From the NCBI RefSeq assembly GCF_900156205.1, contig NZ_FTNA01000004.1:124001-188000 (forward strand): a stretch of DNA of 64,000 bases, given 5' to 3'. Below are positions 18,375-27,038 of this stretch, in pieces. Each line of letters opens with the position of its first letter. The stretch's first letter is position 1. The DNA is from Leptospira interrogans (GTDB lineage: Bacteria > Spirochaetota > Leptospiria > Leptospirales > Leptospiraceae). Position numbers and translations under genes: made by a program. Under the pieces are notes generated by a model, which was not told the DNA's origin, did no database searches, and saw only the letters and a program-made list of their open reading frames with translations.

Positions 18375-19322
18375 TCATTTCTTATATTTAGTTTTCTTTT
18401 TACTTTGTTTTATCTCGCGGATTACAAACTGAGGACGCCCATTTACTGTTAAAAAAAGACGACCTAAATATTCTCCAATCATTCCCAAAATTAAAAGTTG
18501 AACACCAGAAAATATAAGTAGCCCAGCCATTAGAGACGTCCAACCAACGGGTGTATCGCCAGTAAATCTTTCAATGACAGTTACAAGTGCCATAATGAAT
18601 CCAAGAAAACAAGTCGTGATTCCAAACAAACTACTAATTCGAAGAGGCATCACGGAAAAATTTACAAACATTGCAGTCCAGAGACGAATAAGGCGACGAA
18701 AAGTATAATTACTCTCTCCGCCTAACCGGGATTTGTGTTCGACAAGCAAGCTACCGATTTTTTGTGTAGTTTGCAAAATCAATCCATCCATATATGGATA
18801 AGGACCGACATATGAAACAATATTATCTTTTGTAAAACGATTTATACAACGAAAACTAGAGAGATAAAGATTTTTAGGTTTATCTAATAAAAAATTAGCC
18901 GCCCAATTTGTAAATTTACTTCCAAGATTTCTAAAGAACGAATGTTTCTTCTTCGCATAAAAAGTATAAATAACATCTAAGTCTGAATTTACTCTTGCAT
19001 AGTCATATAATTTCTTAACTTCAGACGGAGGATTTTGAAAATCATCATCTATATTAATAATATAATCACCATCAGCAACAGATAACCCAGCCATAACAGC
19101 GTTATGCTCTCCAAAATTCCGAGCTAGATCAATAGAAATAATCGGCAAAGTAGTTTCCTCTACAAGACTTTTTATTATTTGATAGCTATTATCTGGGCTG
19201 CCATCATTTACTAAAATGATTTCAAATCCGTTCTCAATTTCTAATTTAGACAATTCTTTTACGAGCGGACCAATTGAATTAGCTCCTTTGTATACGGGAA
19301 TTACTGTAGATAATCCAATCAT
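18375..19322 (-). CDS. GT2 family glycosyltransferase, polyprenyl-phosphate type (ArnC/DPM1-like)
   Basis: The 315-residue protein has a GT-A domain: LSTVIPVYKGANSI at the start, LVNDGSPDNSY near residue 38, and the IDDDFQNPP metal-binding motif near 92. Two C-terminal membrane helices follow (about 225-290). This is the layout of enzymes that load a sugar onto undecaprenyl phosphate at the inner membrane. It abuts the downstream methyltransferase gene on the upstream side (1-bp gap) and precedes the GT-C candidate, suggesting a lipid-linked sugar donor used on the periplasmic side. Confidence 0.88.
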   Translation of the reverse strand: MIGLSTVIPVYKGANSIGPLVKELSKLEIENGFEIILVNDGSPDNSYQIIKSLVEETTLPIISIDLARNFGEHNAVMAGLSVADGDYIINIDDDFQNPPSEVKKLYDYARVNSDLDVIYTFYAKKKHSFFRNLGSKFTNWAANFLLDKPKNLYLSSFRCINRFTKDNIVSYVGPYPYMDGLILQTTQKIGSLLVEHKSRLGGESNYTFRRLIRLWTAMFVNFSVMPLRISSLFGITTCFLGFIMALVTVIERFTGDTPVGWTSLMAGLLIFSGVQLLILGMIGEYLGRLFLTVNGRPQFVIREIKQSKKKTKYKK

Positions 19323-19323
19323 A

Positions 19324-20058
19324 TTAACTTTCCTTTTTAGCTAGAACTAAGACTGATCCGCCGAATGGTAAAAAAATACGCCAGGATATCATACATTCTT
19401 CTAATTTTATAAAACTTTTAAAAATAAATTCAATCAAAGGATGGAATGACTTCACATCACTTTCTCGATCTTTTCGGGTAAAAATTTTTCTACGCAGTAC
19501 CATAAGCGGGAAAAGAAAGCTATTCCAATAAGTTATATAAATTATTTGAAAGCCTTTGCTATTTAATTCTTTTCTAATTTGATTAACTGAGAATCGCCTT
19601 ATTTGCTCTACAGCTTCGTCATGATATGACAACATCCAATCATAAGCAGGTAAATTTAATAGTAGATATCCTCCTTTCTTAAGACACCGATTAAACTCAT
19701 TTAAAGCGATCGAAGGATCCACGGATTTGTGTTCCAAAACATCTAAACTAAGTAGCACATCAAAAAATTCATTTTTGAATGGGATCGACATAATCGAACC
19801 TTGGTCGATAGTAGCATTCGTTTTCCGTCTACTTAGCTTACAAGCTTCAAAGGAATAATCGAGTCCATAAAGTTGAATTCGGGGAAAATATTTTTCCAAA
19901 ACTTGTAGCATGCCACCAGTCCCACATCCAGCATCGAATATTTTGTCAGAGTCAGCCAAGTATGGAGTTAAAACAATTCTTACAATTCTCCTCAATGCCT
20001 GAAACCACCACATTCGCTCTTCAAGCTGATCCATGAGAATATATTCTTCCTCACGCAT
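19324..20058 (-). CDS. class I SAM-dependent methyltransferase
   Basis: The 244-residue protein has the SAM motif IFDAGCGTGGMLQVL near residue 39, LYGLDYSFEACKL near 62 and a FDVLLSLDVLEH motif near 105 (Methyltransf_11/23 type). No zinc-ribbon part is present. It overlaps the end of the WxcM-like gene by eight bases and lies one base before the GT2 gene, so the three form one translational unit. The acceptor is unknown. Confidence 0.87.
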   Translation of the reverse strand: MREEEYILMDQLEERMWWFQALRRIVRIVLTPYLADSDKIFDAGCGTGGMLQVLEKYFPRIQLYGLDYSFEACKLSRRKTNATIDQGSIMSIPFKNEFFDVLLSLDVLEHKSVDPSIALNEFNRCLKKGGYLLLNLPAYDWMLSYHDEAVEQIRRFSVNQIRKELNSKGFQIIYITYWNSFLFPLMVLRRKIFTRKDRESDVKSFHPLIEFIFKSFIKLEECMISWRIFLPFGGSVLVLAKKES

Positions 20059-20479
20059 GTAAAATACCTTTATAAATTAGAAATTCCGCCGGATCACGTA
20101 GATAATCATCTTCCTCATAAATTCGGTCGCAGAATACCGCAATTACTGATTCTAGTTGATTAAAAATAATGGTGTTCCATAAACCTGCCGGAATTAAGAG
20201 TCCTATACTAGAATTGTTAAGAACGATTTCTTTTTTATTTCTACCGTCAGTAATTTCTATAGTCACACTTCCTATCAAACAAACAACTAGTTGAATGCAT
20301 TTGCGATGAGCGTGATTCCCCCTCACACCACCGATCAAAACTCCAGAAATTGTAAATACCCTAGCAATTGAAAAGGGAACACTATTTTCATTAGAGCCTT
20401 CAAATACACTTAATACTCCATTTTTTGAATGTTGCCAGAACTTTATTTTACGTAAATCGCTTACTGTAGTATTTTTCAT
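20051..20479 (-). CDS. WxcM-like/FdtA-type sugar 3,4-ketoisomerase
   Basis: The 142-residue cupin has the FdtA/QdtA signature IGGVRGNHAHRKCIQ near residue 50, where the histidines form the active site. The family isomerises dTDP-4-keto-6-deoxyglucose to the 3-keto form before amination at C3. An aminotransferase is not adjacent here; the DegT enzymes at 25961-27037, 35380-36483 and 36492-37592 are candidates. Length is typical for the single-domain family. It is the first gene of the group that runs down to 16545. Confidence 0.88.
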   Translation of the reverse strand: MKNTTVSDLRKIKFWQHSKNGVLSVFEGSNENSVPFSIARVFTISGVLIGGVRGNHAHRKCIQLVVCLIGSVTIEITDGRNKKEIVLNNSSIGLLIPAGLWNTIIFNQLESVIAVFCDRIYEEDDYLRDPAEFLIYKGILHA

Positions 20480-20613
20480 ATTTACTTTTTAAAACATACC
20501 TCAATTACCATTATAACTCGTTCTTGTTCTAAAACAGATTAGATTGATCAGCTTCTCATTAATAGTCTATATAAGATCTGCTGTAAAAAGAAGATGAACT
20601 AAATTTTTTATAC

Positions 20614-22431
20614 TCACAAATTCTTCAACGATAGCTGTGTTTTAATCATCTTTTCCAAAATACCTTCCGGCTTAACACTTAATTGGGCAAAAGATCCTTG
20701 TTCAAGGATCTTTCCCTGACTCAAAACATATACCATATCCGCCTTAGCAATCGTAGATAAACGATGTGCGACGACGATTACAGTAGTTCCTTTCGCAACT
20801 TGTTCAATAGATCGCTGGATTAATGTTTCGGATTCCGAGTCCAATGAACTTGTAGCTTCGTCCAGGATCAGCAATTCCGGTTTTCTCAAGATAGCTCTTG
20901 CCAAGGCAATTCGTTGTCGTTGTCCACCGGAAAGTCGAGTTCCTTTATCTCCAACCACCGTATCAATACCGTTTGGTAATTCTCTAACAAAATTTTCCGC
21001 ATTCGCCAGTGATAATGCTTCCCAAAGTTCCTTTTCAGCGACAGAGTTCATGGACCAAAGTAAATTTTCTCGAATTGAACTATGAAATAAAACCGGATCC
21101 TGTGGAACATACCCGATTCTTTCTCTGAAAGAATTTTGCTTCCATTCTTTCAAAGAAATGCCATCGATCAAAACATAACCTTCATCCGGAATTTGCAAAC
21201 CAAGAATCAAATCAGTAATCGTCGATTTACCCGCGCCAGACTCTCCCGCAAAGGCTGTCATTTTTCCTTTCAATATATTAAGATTAATGCAGTCCAAAGT
21301 TTTTGACCTACCAGGATAGGTAAAACTTAAGTCTTTTAGTTGAATTGAATTTTCTAATTTAGAAAAAATGCGAGTCCCTTCTATCTCTTGAAACCGAACA
21401 GCCTTTTCTCGTAAGGATAAAAGTTGCTCGTAACTTGGCAAAAAATTACTGATACTTACGTTACTTTGAATCAAAGAAGCGATAAGCGGTAGACAAGCCA
21501 ATAGACTCCACATAACGGCAGCCAATTCAGATATTAAAATCAATTCGGAAATCGCCAATCCCATAGCAATGACGGCAGCCAACATTGCTAGAGGCTGAAA
21601 AAACTTAGGAATTGCCGTTGATAAAGTTTGCGATTTTAGGGTAACATTAACGTGTTGATCCAGTGCTTTCAAATAACGATCGCGGGCTTCCTTTTGTCTT
21701 CCAAAACCTAAAATGATTCTTGCAGAACTGACAATTTCGCTTAACACACCCATCGCAATATTTCCGGTTTCCGTATTTTGTTTTCCTAAACGATAGCTTA
21801 GTTTATGCAAAAGCAAAAATGGTAAGCCGAAAACCAAAGACAATCCGAGTGCGGTAATCGTCATCGTAGTATTTAGCCATAATGGCACAGTTAAGTAAAT
21901 TAACAGTTGAATCGTCTGTGCGAGCAACGTAGCAAGACCGCCCAAAGTATCCCCGATCGTATTCAACTCCTTATTAAAAGTGTTCAATAATCTCCCATTT
22001 TCAGCGCTGCTAAAAAATTCCCATCGAGCGCTAAAAAAAGAACGAAGGGTTTCACCCAGTAAACCTCGAACAACCGCATATTTGATTTTTAGAATAGCAA
22101 AACGAATCGTAACATCTAAAAATCCTTTCCATAAATTCATAATAAAAAATAAAAATCCGAAATGCCAAAAATTAGGTAAAACTGAAAAGAGTTCAAAGGC
22201 TTTCAAAACAATTTTTGTAATTTGACTTGGCTTCGTTAAGGTTGCATCTAAAAGAAAATCCGCCAAGGGCACGATCGAAAATACGGAAATTGCGGCGATA
22301 AGACCTTCTAGTATTAATAGGAAAAATAAAAAACCGAATTGTTTGGGATATTGATTTAAAAATTCTAAAAAAATGGAGCCTATGCTTGTTTTCGTTTTTA
22401 TTTGTTTATTAGAGTTGTTGAAAGATTTCAT
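20614..22431 (-). CDS. ABC transporter, fused membrane and ATPase domains (MsbA-like)
   Basis: The 605-residue half-transporter has six membrane segments in residues about 25-330. The nucleotide-binding domain has Walker A GESGAGKST near residue 400, the signature LSGGQRQRIALARA near 505, Walker B LLILDEATSSLD near 530 and the H-loop VIVVAHRLS. Such proteins work as homodimers that flip lipid-linked sugars or lipid A. In this locus an exporter or flippase role for a glycolipid intermediate is likely. A peptide or drug exporter cannot be ruled out. It is flanked by short AT-rich gaps on both sides. Confidence 0.9.
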   Translation of the reverse strand: MKSFNNSNKQIKTKTSIGSIFLEFLNQYPKQFGFLFFLLILEGLIAAISVFSIVPLADFLLDATLTKPSQITKIVLKAFELFSVLPNFWHFGFLFFIMNLWKGFLDVTIRFAILKIKYAVVRGLLGETLRSFFSARWEFFSSAENGRLLNTFNKELNTIGDTLGGLATLLAQTIQLLIYLTVPLWLNTTMTITALGLSLVFGLPFLLLHKLSYRLGKQNTETGNIAMGVLSEIVSSARIILGFGRQKEARDRYLKALDQHVNVTLKSQTLSTAIPKFFQPLAMLAAVIAMGLAISELILISELAAVMWSLLACLPLIASLIQSNVSISNFLPSYEQLLSLREKAVRFQEIEGTRIFSKLENSIQLKDLSFTYPGRSKTLDCINLNILKGKMTAFAGESGAGKSTITDLILGLQIPDEGYVLIDGISLKEWKQNSFRERIGYVPQDPVLFHSSIRENLLWSMNSVAEKELWEALSLANAENFVRELPNGIDTVVGDKGTRLSGGQRQRIALARAILRKPELLILDEATSSLDSESETLIQRSIEQVAKGTTVIVVAHRLSTIAKADMVYVLSQGKILEQGSFAQLSVKPEGILEKMIKTQLSLKNL

Positions 22432-22558
22432 AATTCCTACTATCAGAGCGGTCTATCTATCTAAACTATCGTATTTTAGAGTTTGTTCTAAAACTAATAG
22501 ATTGATTGCTTCAAATTCTAACTTATCGTAAGTTCTATCAAGATTTTGGGACGGGATC

Positions 22559-23812
22559 CTAAACTTTAAAAAAATCTTTTCCCATCTTCATTAAAAAATG
22601 AGATCCAACTCGAACTTCAGGATGAAGCCAGCCATGATATTTGGAAAAATTCTTCCACTTCTTGAGTTCTTTCCAAAATTGCTCCTGCAATTCTTTTTGC
22701 CTATGAGTTTCATTCCATTCTCCGCGCAAACGAGATTCCAATTCAAGGACTGCTTTGGAAATATCCTCAGAGGAAAGATCCTCTATCATGATCCCTACTT
22801 CTTGATATTTTTCAGAGTGTTGATAGTTATTGTTCAGATATTCTTTAAAAGTTAAATATTCGCCTGTTTTTTTCCATTTCAGATATTTTGGCACCGTAAT
22901 TGAATATGCCCAAGAATTTATATTGCTTAAAGGTATTAAATTTAAATAAAGCGCTGGTCTTCGATATATATCTGCAACTGAATCCAAACCAGTTCCGGTA
23001 GAAATAGTAAAATAAGAATGAGCCATTAACCAAATATCAAGTAAATCATTTTGGTCCATTGAAAATGGGTAATCTATAAATCTTTCATGATTATAATCTA
23101 ATCTTTCATTTGCTACCTTACCCATTCGAAAGACCCAATATCCCATCTCAACCAAGAGCTTTACTGAATTAAGGTAAGTATTTATTTGTGTATCTCTAAA
23201 ATTATGATAAGAAAAATTCCTACCACTCATATATTTTTGAAGATAAGCTGAATCTCGTACTATTAGACAAATAAACGCTTCATCTTCTTTCCATCCCTTT
23301 TTTTTAAGCCAATTTTTACAAAAAATATTTTCATCCTTTGTAAAAGGTATCAAATCAGTATTAGAACTTAAAACTCCGTTTTTGTCTCTCGAATTCAATC
23401 TTTCCGCAGGAGGAATAATTCTATGCAACGAATTCTTAAAGATTATTTTATCAATTCTATAAAATGCTTCCGCGATTTTAGTTACATTAAAATTTCTGCA
23501 TGTCATTTTATACCATTGCATATTGGATATAGGTTTTGGTATAAAATAGAAATCCAAATACTCCCTACTTTTTTTAGCTTCCGCAAATGAAATACCAACA
23601 TCCGCAACAAAATGTCCAATTCGGGAAGATACAAAATATCCAAATCGAATATGCTTCCACTTTCTAATACCGCGTATAAAGAATAGAAGCAGAAGTATTA
23701 AAGGAAAAAATAAGAAAGTGAGTAGATAATCTATCGCTCTACCGATTTTTCTTAAAAGGGCCCTCCAACCATTCCTACGAATTTCCTTAAATTGAGATAA
23801 AATGTAATTCAC
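22559..23812 (-). CDS. TIGR04372-type putative glycosyltransferase
   Basis: The 417-residue protein has one membrane-proximal hydrophobic stretch near residues 30-46. It then has the conserved SSRIGHFVADVGI segment and the ICLIVRDSAYLQ motif that I associate with the TIGR04372 glycosyltransferase family found in surface polysaccharide loci. A later STGTGLDSVADIYRRPALYL segment resembles the nucleotide-sugar end of GT-B enzymes. It overlaps the upstream acyltransferase by four bases. The donor and acceptor sugars are unknown. Confidence 0.8.
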   Translation of the reverse strand: MNYILSQFKEIRRNGWRALLRKIGRAIDYLLTFLFFPLILLLLFFIRGIRKWKHIRFGYFVSSRIGHFVADVGISFAEAKKSREYLDFYFIPKPISNMQWYKMTCRNFNVTKIAEAFYRIDKIIFKNSLHRIIPPAERLNSRDKNGVLSSNTDLIPFTKDENIFCKNWLKKKGWKEDEAFICLIVRDSAYLQKYMSGRNFSYHNFRDTQINTYLNSVKLLVEMGYWVFRMGKVANERLDYNHERFIDYPFSMDQNDLLDIWLMAHSYFTISTGTGLDSVADIYRRPALYLNLIPLSNINSWAYSITVPKYLKWKKTGEYLTFKEYLNNNYQHSEKYQEVGIMIEDLSSEDISKAVLELESRLRGEWNETHRQKELQEQFWKELKKWKNFSKYHGWLHPEVRVGSHFLMKMGKDFFKV

Positions 23813-24324
23813 GGCCTTCGCTTATTAATTTCCTTTCCAGGAACGCCCACTATCTTTGAATTCGGTTCGACATCCCGTATTACAACGGCACCCGCCCCTA
23901 TAATAGAATTGAATCCAACCTTAATTCTATTAATAATAGATCCAGTATGAAGCACACAGAAGTTTTCTATTAGAACATTCCCCGCAAGAACGACTCCAGG
24001 ATCTATTGTCACCGCCTTTTCAATTTTGCAATGATGATCTATTTGAGTTCCAATATTTACAATTACTCCGTCTTCTAATTCAGCTCTATAGCCGATAATT
24101 GACTTCGGATGAATAATCACGTTCTTGCCAATGATAGAATCGCTGAGGAGTAATGATGTTGGGTAAATTGCGTTTACTAGTTCAAGACCAAACGCATTTG
24201 CCTTTTCAATTTCGACCCACCTACTATGAGGATCCGAAATCGTAACGAGTATTTTTTTAATTCCATTTTGAATCAGAAATTCTGGCCAATCAGTTTTACA
24301 AACCAGTGAAACGTTCTTGAACAT
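23809..24324 (-). CDS. NeuD/PglD-like acyltransferase, 5'-truncated by recombination
   Basis: The readable product is 171 residues with hexapeptide repeats (IIGKNVIIHPKSIIGYRAE, VDPGVVLAG-type turns, IGAGAVVIRDV) and the C-terminal VGVPGKEI seen in acyltransferases. The same frame stays open upstream of this ATG as far as a TGA at 24472-24474. That extra stretch encodes GSAGQIHSWFEEAGLG, which looks like the start of the missing Rossmann-like N-domain. No in-frame ATG, GTG or TTG occurs there. The gene has therefore lost its own start. Translation from 24324 would give a protein without the front of its N-domain but with the catalytic helix intact. Function is uncertain. Confidence 0.75.
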   Translation of the reverse strand: MFKNVSLVCKTDWPEFLIQNGIKKILVTISDPHSRWVEIEKANAFGLELVNAIYPTSLLLSDSIIGKNVIIHPKSIIGYRAELEDGVIVNIGTQIDHHCKIEKAVTIDPGVVLAGNVLIENFCVLHTGSIINRIKVGFNSIIGAGAVVIRDVEPNSKIVGVPGKEINKRRP

Positions 24325-24462
24325 ACCATTTTCTGGATAAGCGAATTGTGAAACATGCCTATATCCTTTTTTAATTTCAGGAAGAGTCTCTCCCGGATGA
24401 ATAAAATAAACAACTTTACCTAAACCAGCCTCTTCAAACCAAGAATGAATTTGCCCAGCAGA

Positions 24463-24771
24463 CCCTTCATTTCACTTCACTTGGTACTTCCAGCTCATCC
24501 TATGAAGTTTAGAAACGTCCAAAAGTTTACAAGGAATTTCGTCAGATCGAAAGTCAAAATACCTAAAACCCTCTACTTCCTTAACGGTTTCGGCGAGTTC
24601 ACAGATGCCCGTTTCGATTCTGCTTCCTATTTTGACGTGTTCCCTCGCCTTGGTGCTCGACCAATCTTGACTTGTAAACGAGATACCGCCGCCGATATTT
24701 TCAACCGAGTTTTCAAGAAATTTATAAAATATTTTATGAAGCCAGACATCTCCAAATTCACAACTTGACAA
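24463..24771 (-). pseudogene. 3' remnant of a GDP-fucose synthase (fcl) gene
   Basis: The minus strand encodes AREHVKIGSRIE, CELAETVKEVEGF and [15 protein letters not shown], which line up with the C-terminal third of the intact fcl at 43602-44546 ([39 protein letters not shown]). DNA matching continues to about 24463, where GAAGGG switches to the acyltransferase gene. The remnant lacks the NAD-binding and catalytic parts and ends at a TGA (24472-24474) created by a frameshift relative to fcl. The upstream third of the open frame does not match fcl. It is a scar of gene loss or locus recombination. Confidence 0.88.
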
Positions 24772-25041
24772 TTCTTCTTCTATTCAAGACGCTTTTTCTT
24801 TCTTTTTCATCCTAAACTTCTTCGTTTGATCGAAGGACATTTCAATTCAATCTTTTATCGGTAGAAGAAATTCTTATGTGTAGGCAATTGTAAGATTGAT
24901 TAGGCCGGTTATGGCCCAATTTCAAGGCCACGAAAAGTTAAATGAACAACATCTATTCCATTGCTAACTCCTATTCCATAGGAAGTCCAACAAGCAAATA
25001 TATCACCTTTGGTGAATAATTATACTAAAACATAGAAGCAT
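24772..25041 (-). other. gap with a short C-terminal gene fragment
   Basis: No intact gene is seen. On the minus strand, 24909-25019 is open without a start codon and ends in a TAA. It encodes GDIFACWTSYGIGVSNGI followed by DVVHLTFRGLEIGP, which reads like the tail of a real protein that I do not recognise. Together with the fcl remnant beside it, this marks a region of decayed genes. Confidence 0.45.
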
Positions 25042-25968
25042 TTAACGTAAATAATAAGTCGGAGGATGTATTCTTTTAACATCTTTTAATATTTCTTCAA
25101 TTTGATTTATATAAAATAATCGAACTACAGAACCATCTACTTTTAAATCTAAAAAAGTATTGGTTACACAAAGAACTTGCCCATGTTCTAAACTTTGCCA
25201 ATTTGGAGGAAGTTCGGTCTCATCGATCTCTTCTGCGTGTTCAATTTTTATATATAGATTTTGTTTATAGTATAAATTTGCATTAGGGTATGGCGAAGAA
25301 AATGAACGAACAATTCTTTTTATCATAGAAGCAGTCATTCTTGGATCTAAGGTAACATCGTCTTCCGTCCTTGTCCTCCAGTAATTCCCTTCATTATGAT
25401 TTTGTAAAGAGCCAGGAAAGTCAGGATTTGTTTCTAATATTCTGACTAATTTTACTACACCATCATAAATAGCTTTATTCATTCTAATTACAAGATCATG
25501 AATCTGCTTTAATCCAATTTGAAATGGAATCTGCAGTAAAACTTTTCCAGAATCAACCCCTTCATCCATTTCAAAAAAAGTAACAACCGAATTAGGAATA
25601 CCTAAAACAATCATCCAGTGCAAAGGATGACGTCCTTTATTGAAAGGTAAAGGAGTAGGATGTGTCCCAATCAATTTTTTTGGAATTGAAATAATTTTTT
25701 TAGAAATAATTTTCGGCCAGGTAGAAATTATATAATCTGGATTTAATTTAGCAATAGTTTCTTCCGATGAGGCAGAGTTTAAGTCTTCAACTTCAAAATA
25801 GGGAATACCATATTCTTTTTGACAATAGCTTAAGCCTATAGAGTTGTCAGGTAATTTTCCCTTAGGAAGTGAAAATACTCCTACTATACTTTTTTTAGAA
25901 TCCAAAAGCGCCTTGATACATTCAAGAGTAGCTTGTGAAGTTCCGATAACAATATATCTTTCATCCAT
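25042..25968 (-). CDS. sugar N-formyltransferase-like protein
   Basis: The product of about 308 residues is a formyltransferase of the methionyl-tRNA formyltransferase-like fold (RYIVIGTSQATLECI start, GTHPTPLPFNKGRHPLHW, EMDEGVDSGKVLLQ). Family members in polysaccharide loci transfer a formyl group from N10-formyl-THF to an amino sugar. The catalytic triad is Asn-x-His plus Asp. Here the histidine (THP) and aspartate (DEGVDSG) are present, but the Asn place is Gly, a change I believe also occurs in some relatives. I chose ATG 25966-25968, which overlaps the aminotransferase stop by eight bases, over the one at 25995. Confidence 0.82.
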   Translation of the reverse strand: MDERYIVIGTSQATLECIKALLDSKKSIVGVFSLPKGKLPDNSIGLSYCQKEYGIPYFEVEDLNSASSEETIAKLNPDYIISTWPKIISKKIISIPKKLIGTHPTPLPFNKGRHPLHWMIVLGIPNSVVTFFEMDEGVDSGKVLLQIPFQIGLKQIHDLVIRMNKAIYDGVVKLVRILETNPDFPGSLQNHNEGNYWRTRTEDDVTLDPRMTASMIKRIVRSFSSPYPNANLYYKQNLYIKIEHAEEIDETELPPNWQSLEHGQVLCVTNTFLDLKVDGSVVRLFYINQIEEILKDVKRIHPPTYYLR

Positions 25969-27037
25969 AAATATTTTTAATTTGTTCAATAACAAATTTT
26001 ATACTATCAATTTTTTGGGATGGGCCACTAGGTAAGTAAATTCCCTTAAGACCGTATTTTCTAGAATTTGGAAAATCTCTATTTCCTTGTGGAAAATAAG
26101 ACGCTTTATCCAAATCAGGATAGAATGGTCTCGAATCTATTTCAGCTTTAGCAAGACAGTCGATAAAATCTTCCCTACTATTTACTAGATACTCGGTATA
26201 TACTGGAACTTCTCCAGCTTCAATATTGACAGGTATACAATTAATTGGAAGATCTTTTAAGCCTTCTAAATAAGTTCGATATATTTCCTTAAGATATTCA
26301 AGACGTTCTGGTAATTTTTTAAGCTGCTCAATACCTATAGAAGCAAGTATATCAGTAAATCTAAAATTAAACCCTGGCATAGCCCATGTTTTGGGATCCT
26401 TAACATTTTCCACTCCATGCGTTCTAATAGCCCGAAGTTTAAAAGCAAGATCTGAATTATTTGTAACTGCAAAACCACCTTGTCCTGTTGCAATTGTTTT
26501 TGCTACAGAAAGAGAAAAACATCCTACATCTGATTGAGTTCCGAGATAGCCTAAAGAATTCTTAGAGCCTATTGCTTGCGCCGCGTCTTCTATAACAAAT
26601 AAGTTATTTTTCTTAGCAATTTTATTCAGCTGTTCCATATGAACAGATCGACCGTTCATATGGACTGGAATAATCGCTTTAGTCTTAGAATTTATTTGCT
26701 CCTCTACTTTAGATACATCTAATATAGGCCTATTTAATTCAACATCTACAAGGACAATCTTTGCGCCTAATAAATAAGCCGCATGAGCCGTTGCTATCCA
26801 AGTGCGATTCGGTATAATTACTTCATCACCTGGTTTAACACCAATTGCCATTAACGAAAGAAGTAAAGCGGTGCTCCCACTAGAAGTTGCCACTACATAT
26901 TTAACTCCTAAATATTGAGCAATATTATCTTCAAACTCAGACGTAACCTTACCTTGACTGATATTTTGATTTCTGAAAGATTCAACAACTCGATTGATTT
27001 CTTCTTCTCCAAAAGTAGTTTGCCACCAATGGATCAT
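25961..27037 (-). CDS. DegT/DnrJ/EryC1/StrS sugar aminotransferase
   Basis: The 358-residue PLP enzyme has the catalytic lysine at K180 in CFSLSVAKTIATGQGG and VIEDAAQAIGSK just before it. It converts a keto nucleotide sugar to an amino sugar. It overlaps the formyltransferase gene downstream, so the new amino group is probably formylated. Upstream is a C-methyltransferase (1-bp gap). The set WbuC, C-methyltransferase, aminotransferase, formyltransferase reads as one branched aminodeoxysugar module. The 4-keto precursor enzymes are not in this module. Confidence 0.88.
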   Translation of the reverse strand: MIHWWQTTFGEEEINRVVESFRNQNISQGKVTSEFEDNIAQYLGVKYVVATSSGSTALLLSLMAIGVKPGDEVIIPNRTWIATAHAAYLLGAKIVLVDVELNRPILDVSKVEEQINSKTKAIIPVHMNGRSVHMEQLNKIAKKNNLFVIEDAAQAIGSKNSLGYLGTQSDVGCFSLSVAKTIATGQGGFAVTNNSDLAFKLRAIRTHGVENVKDPKTWAMPGFNFRFTDILASIGIEQLKKLPERLEYLKEIYRTYLEGLKDLPINCIPVNIEAGEVPVYTEYLVNSREDFIDCLAKAEIDSRPFYPDLDKASYFPQGNRDFPNSRKYGLKGIYLPSGPSQKIDSIKFVIEQIKNIYG

Positions 27038-27038
27038 C

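Noticed and set aside
24445..24768. plus-strand open frame opposite the fcl remnant
   Set aside because: A mirror image of coding DNA on the other strand; the matching mirror frame opposite intact fcl (43560-43874) shows that it is an artefact of fcl codons.
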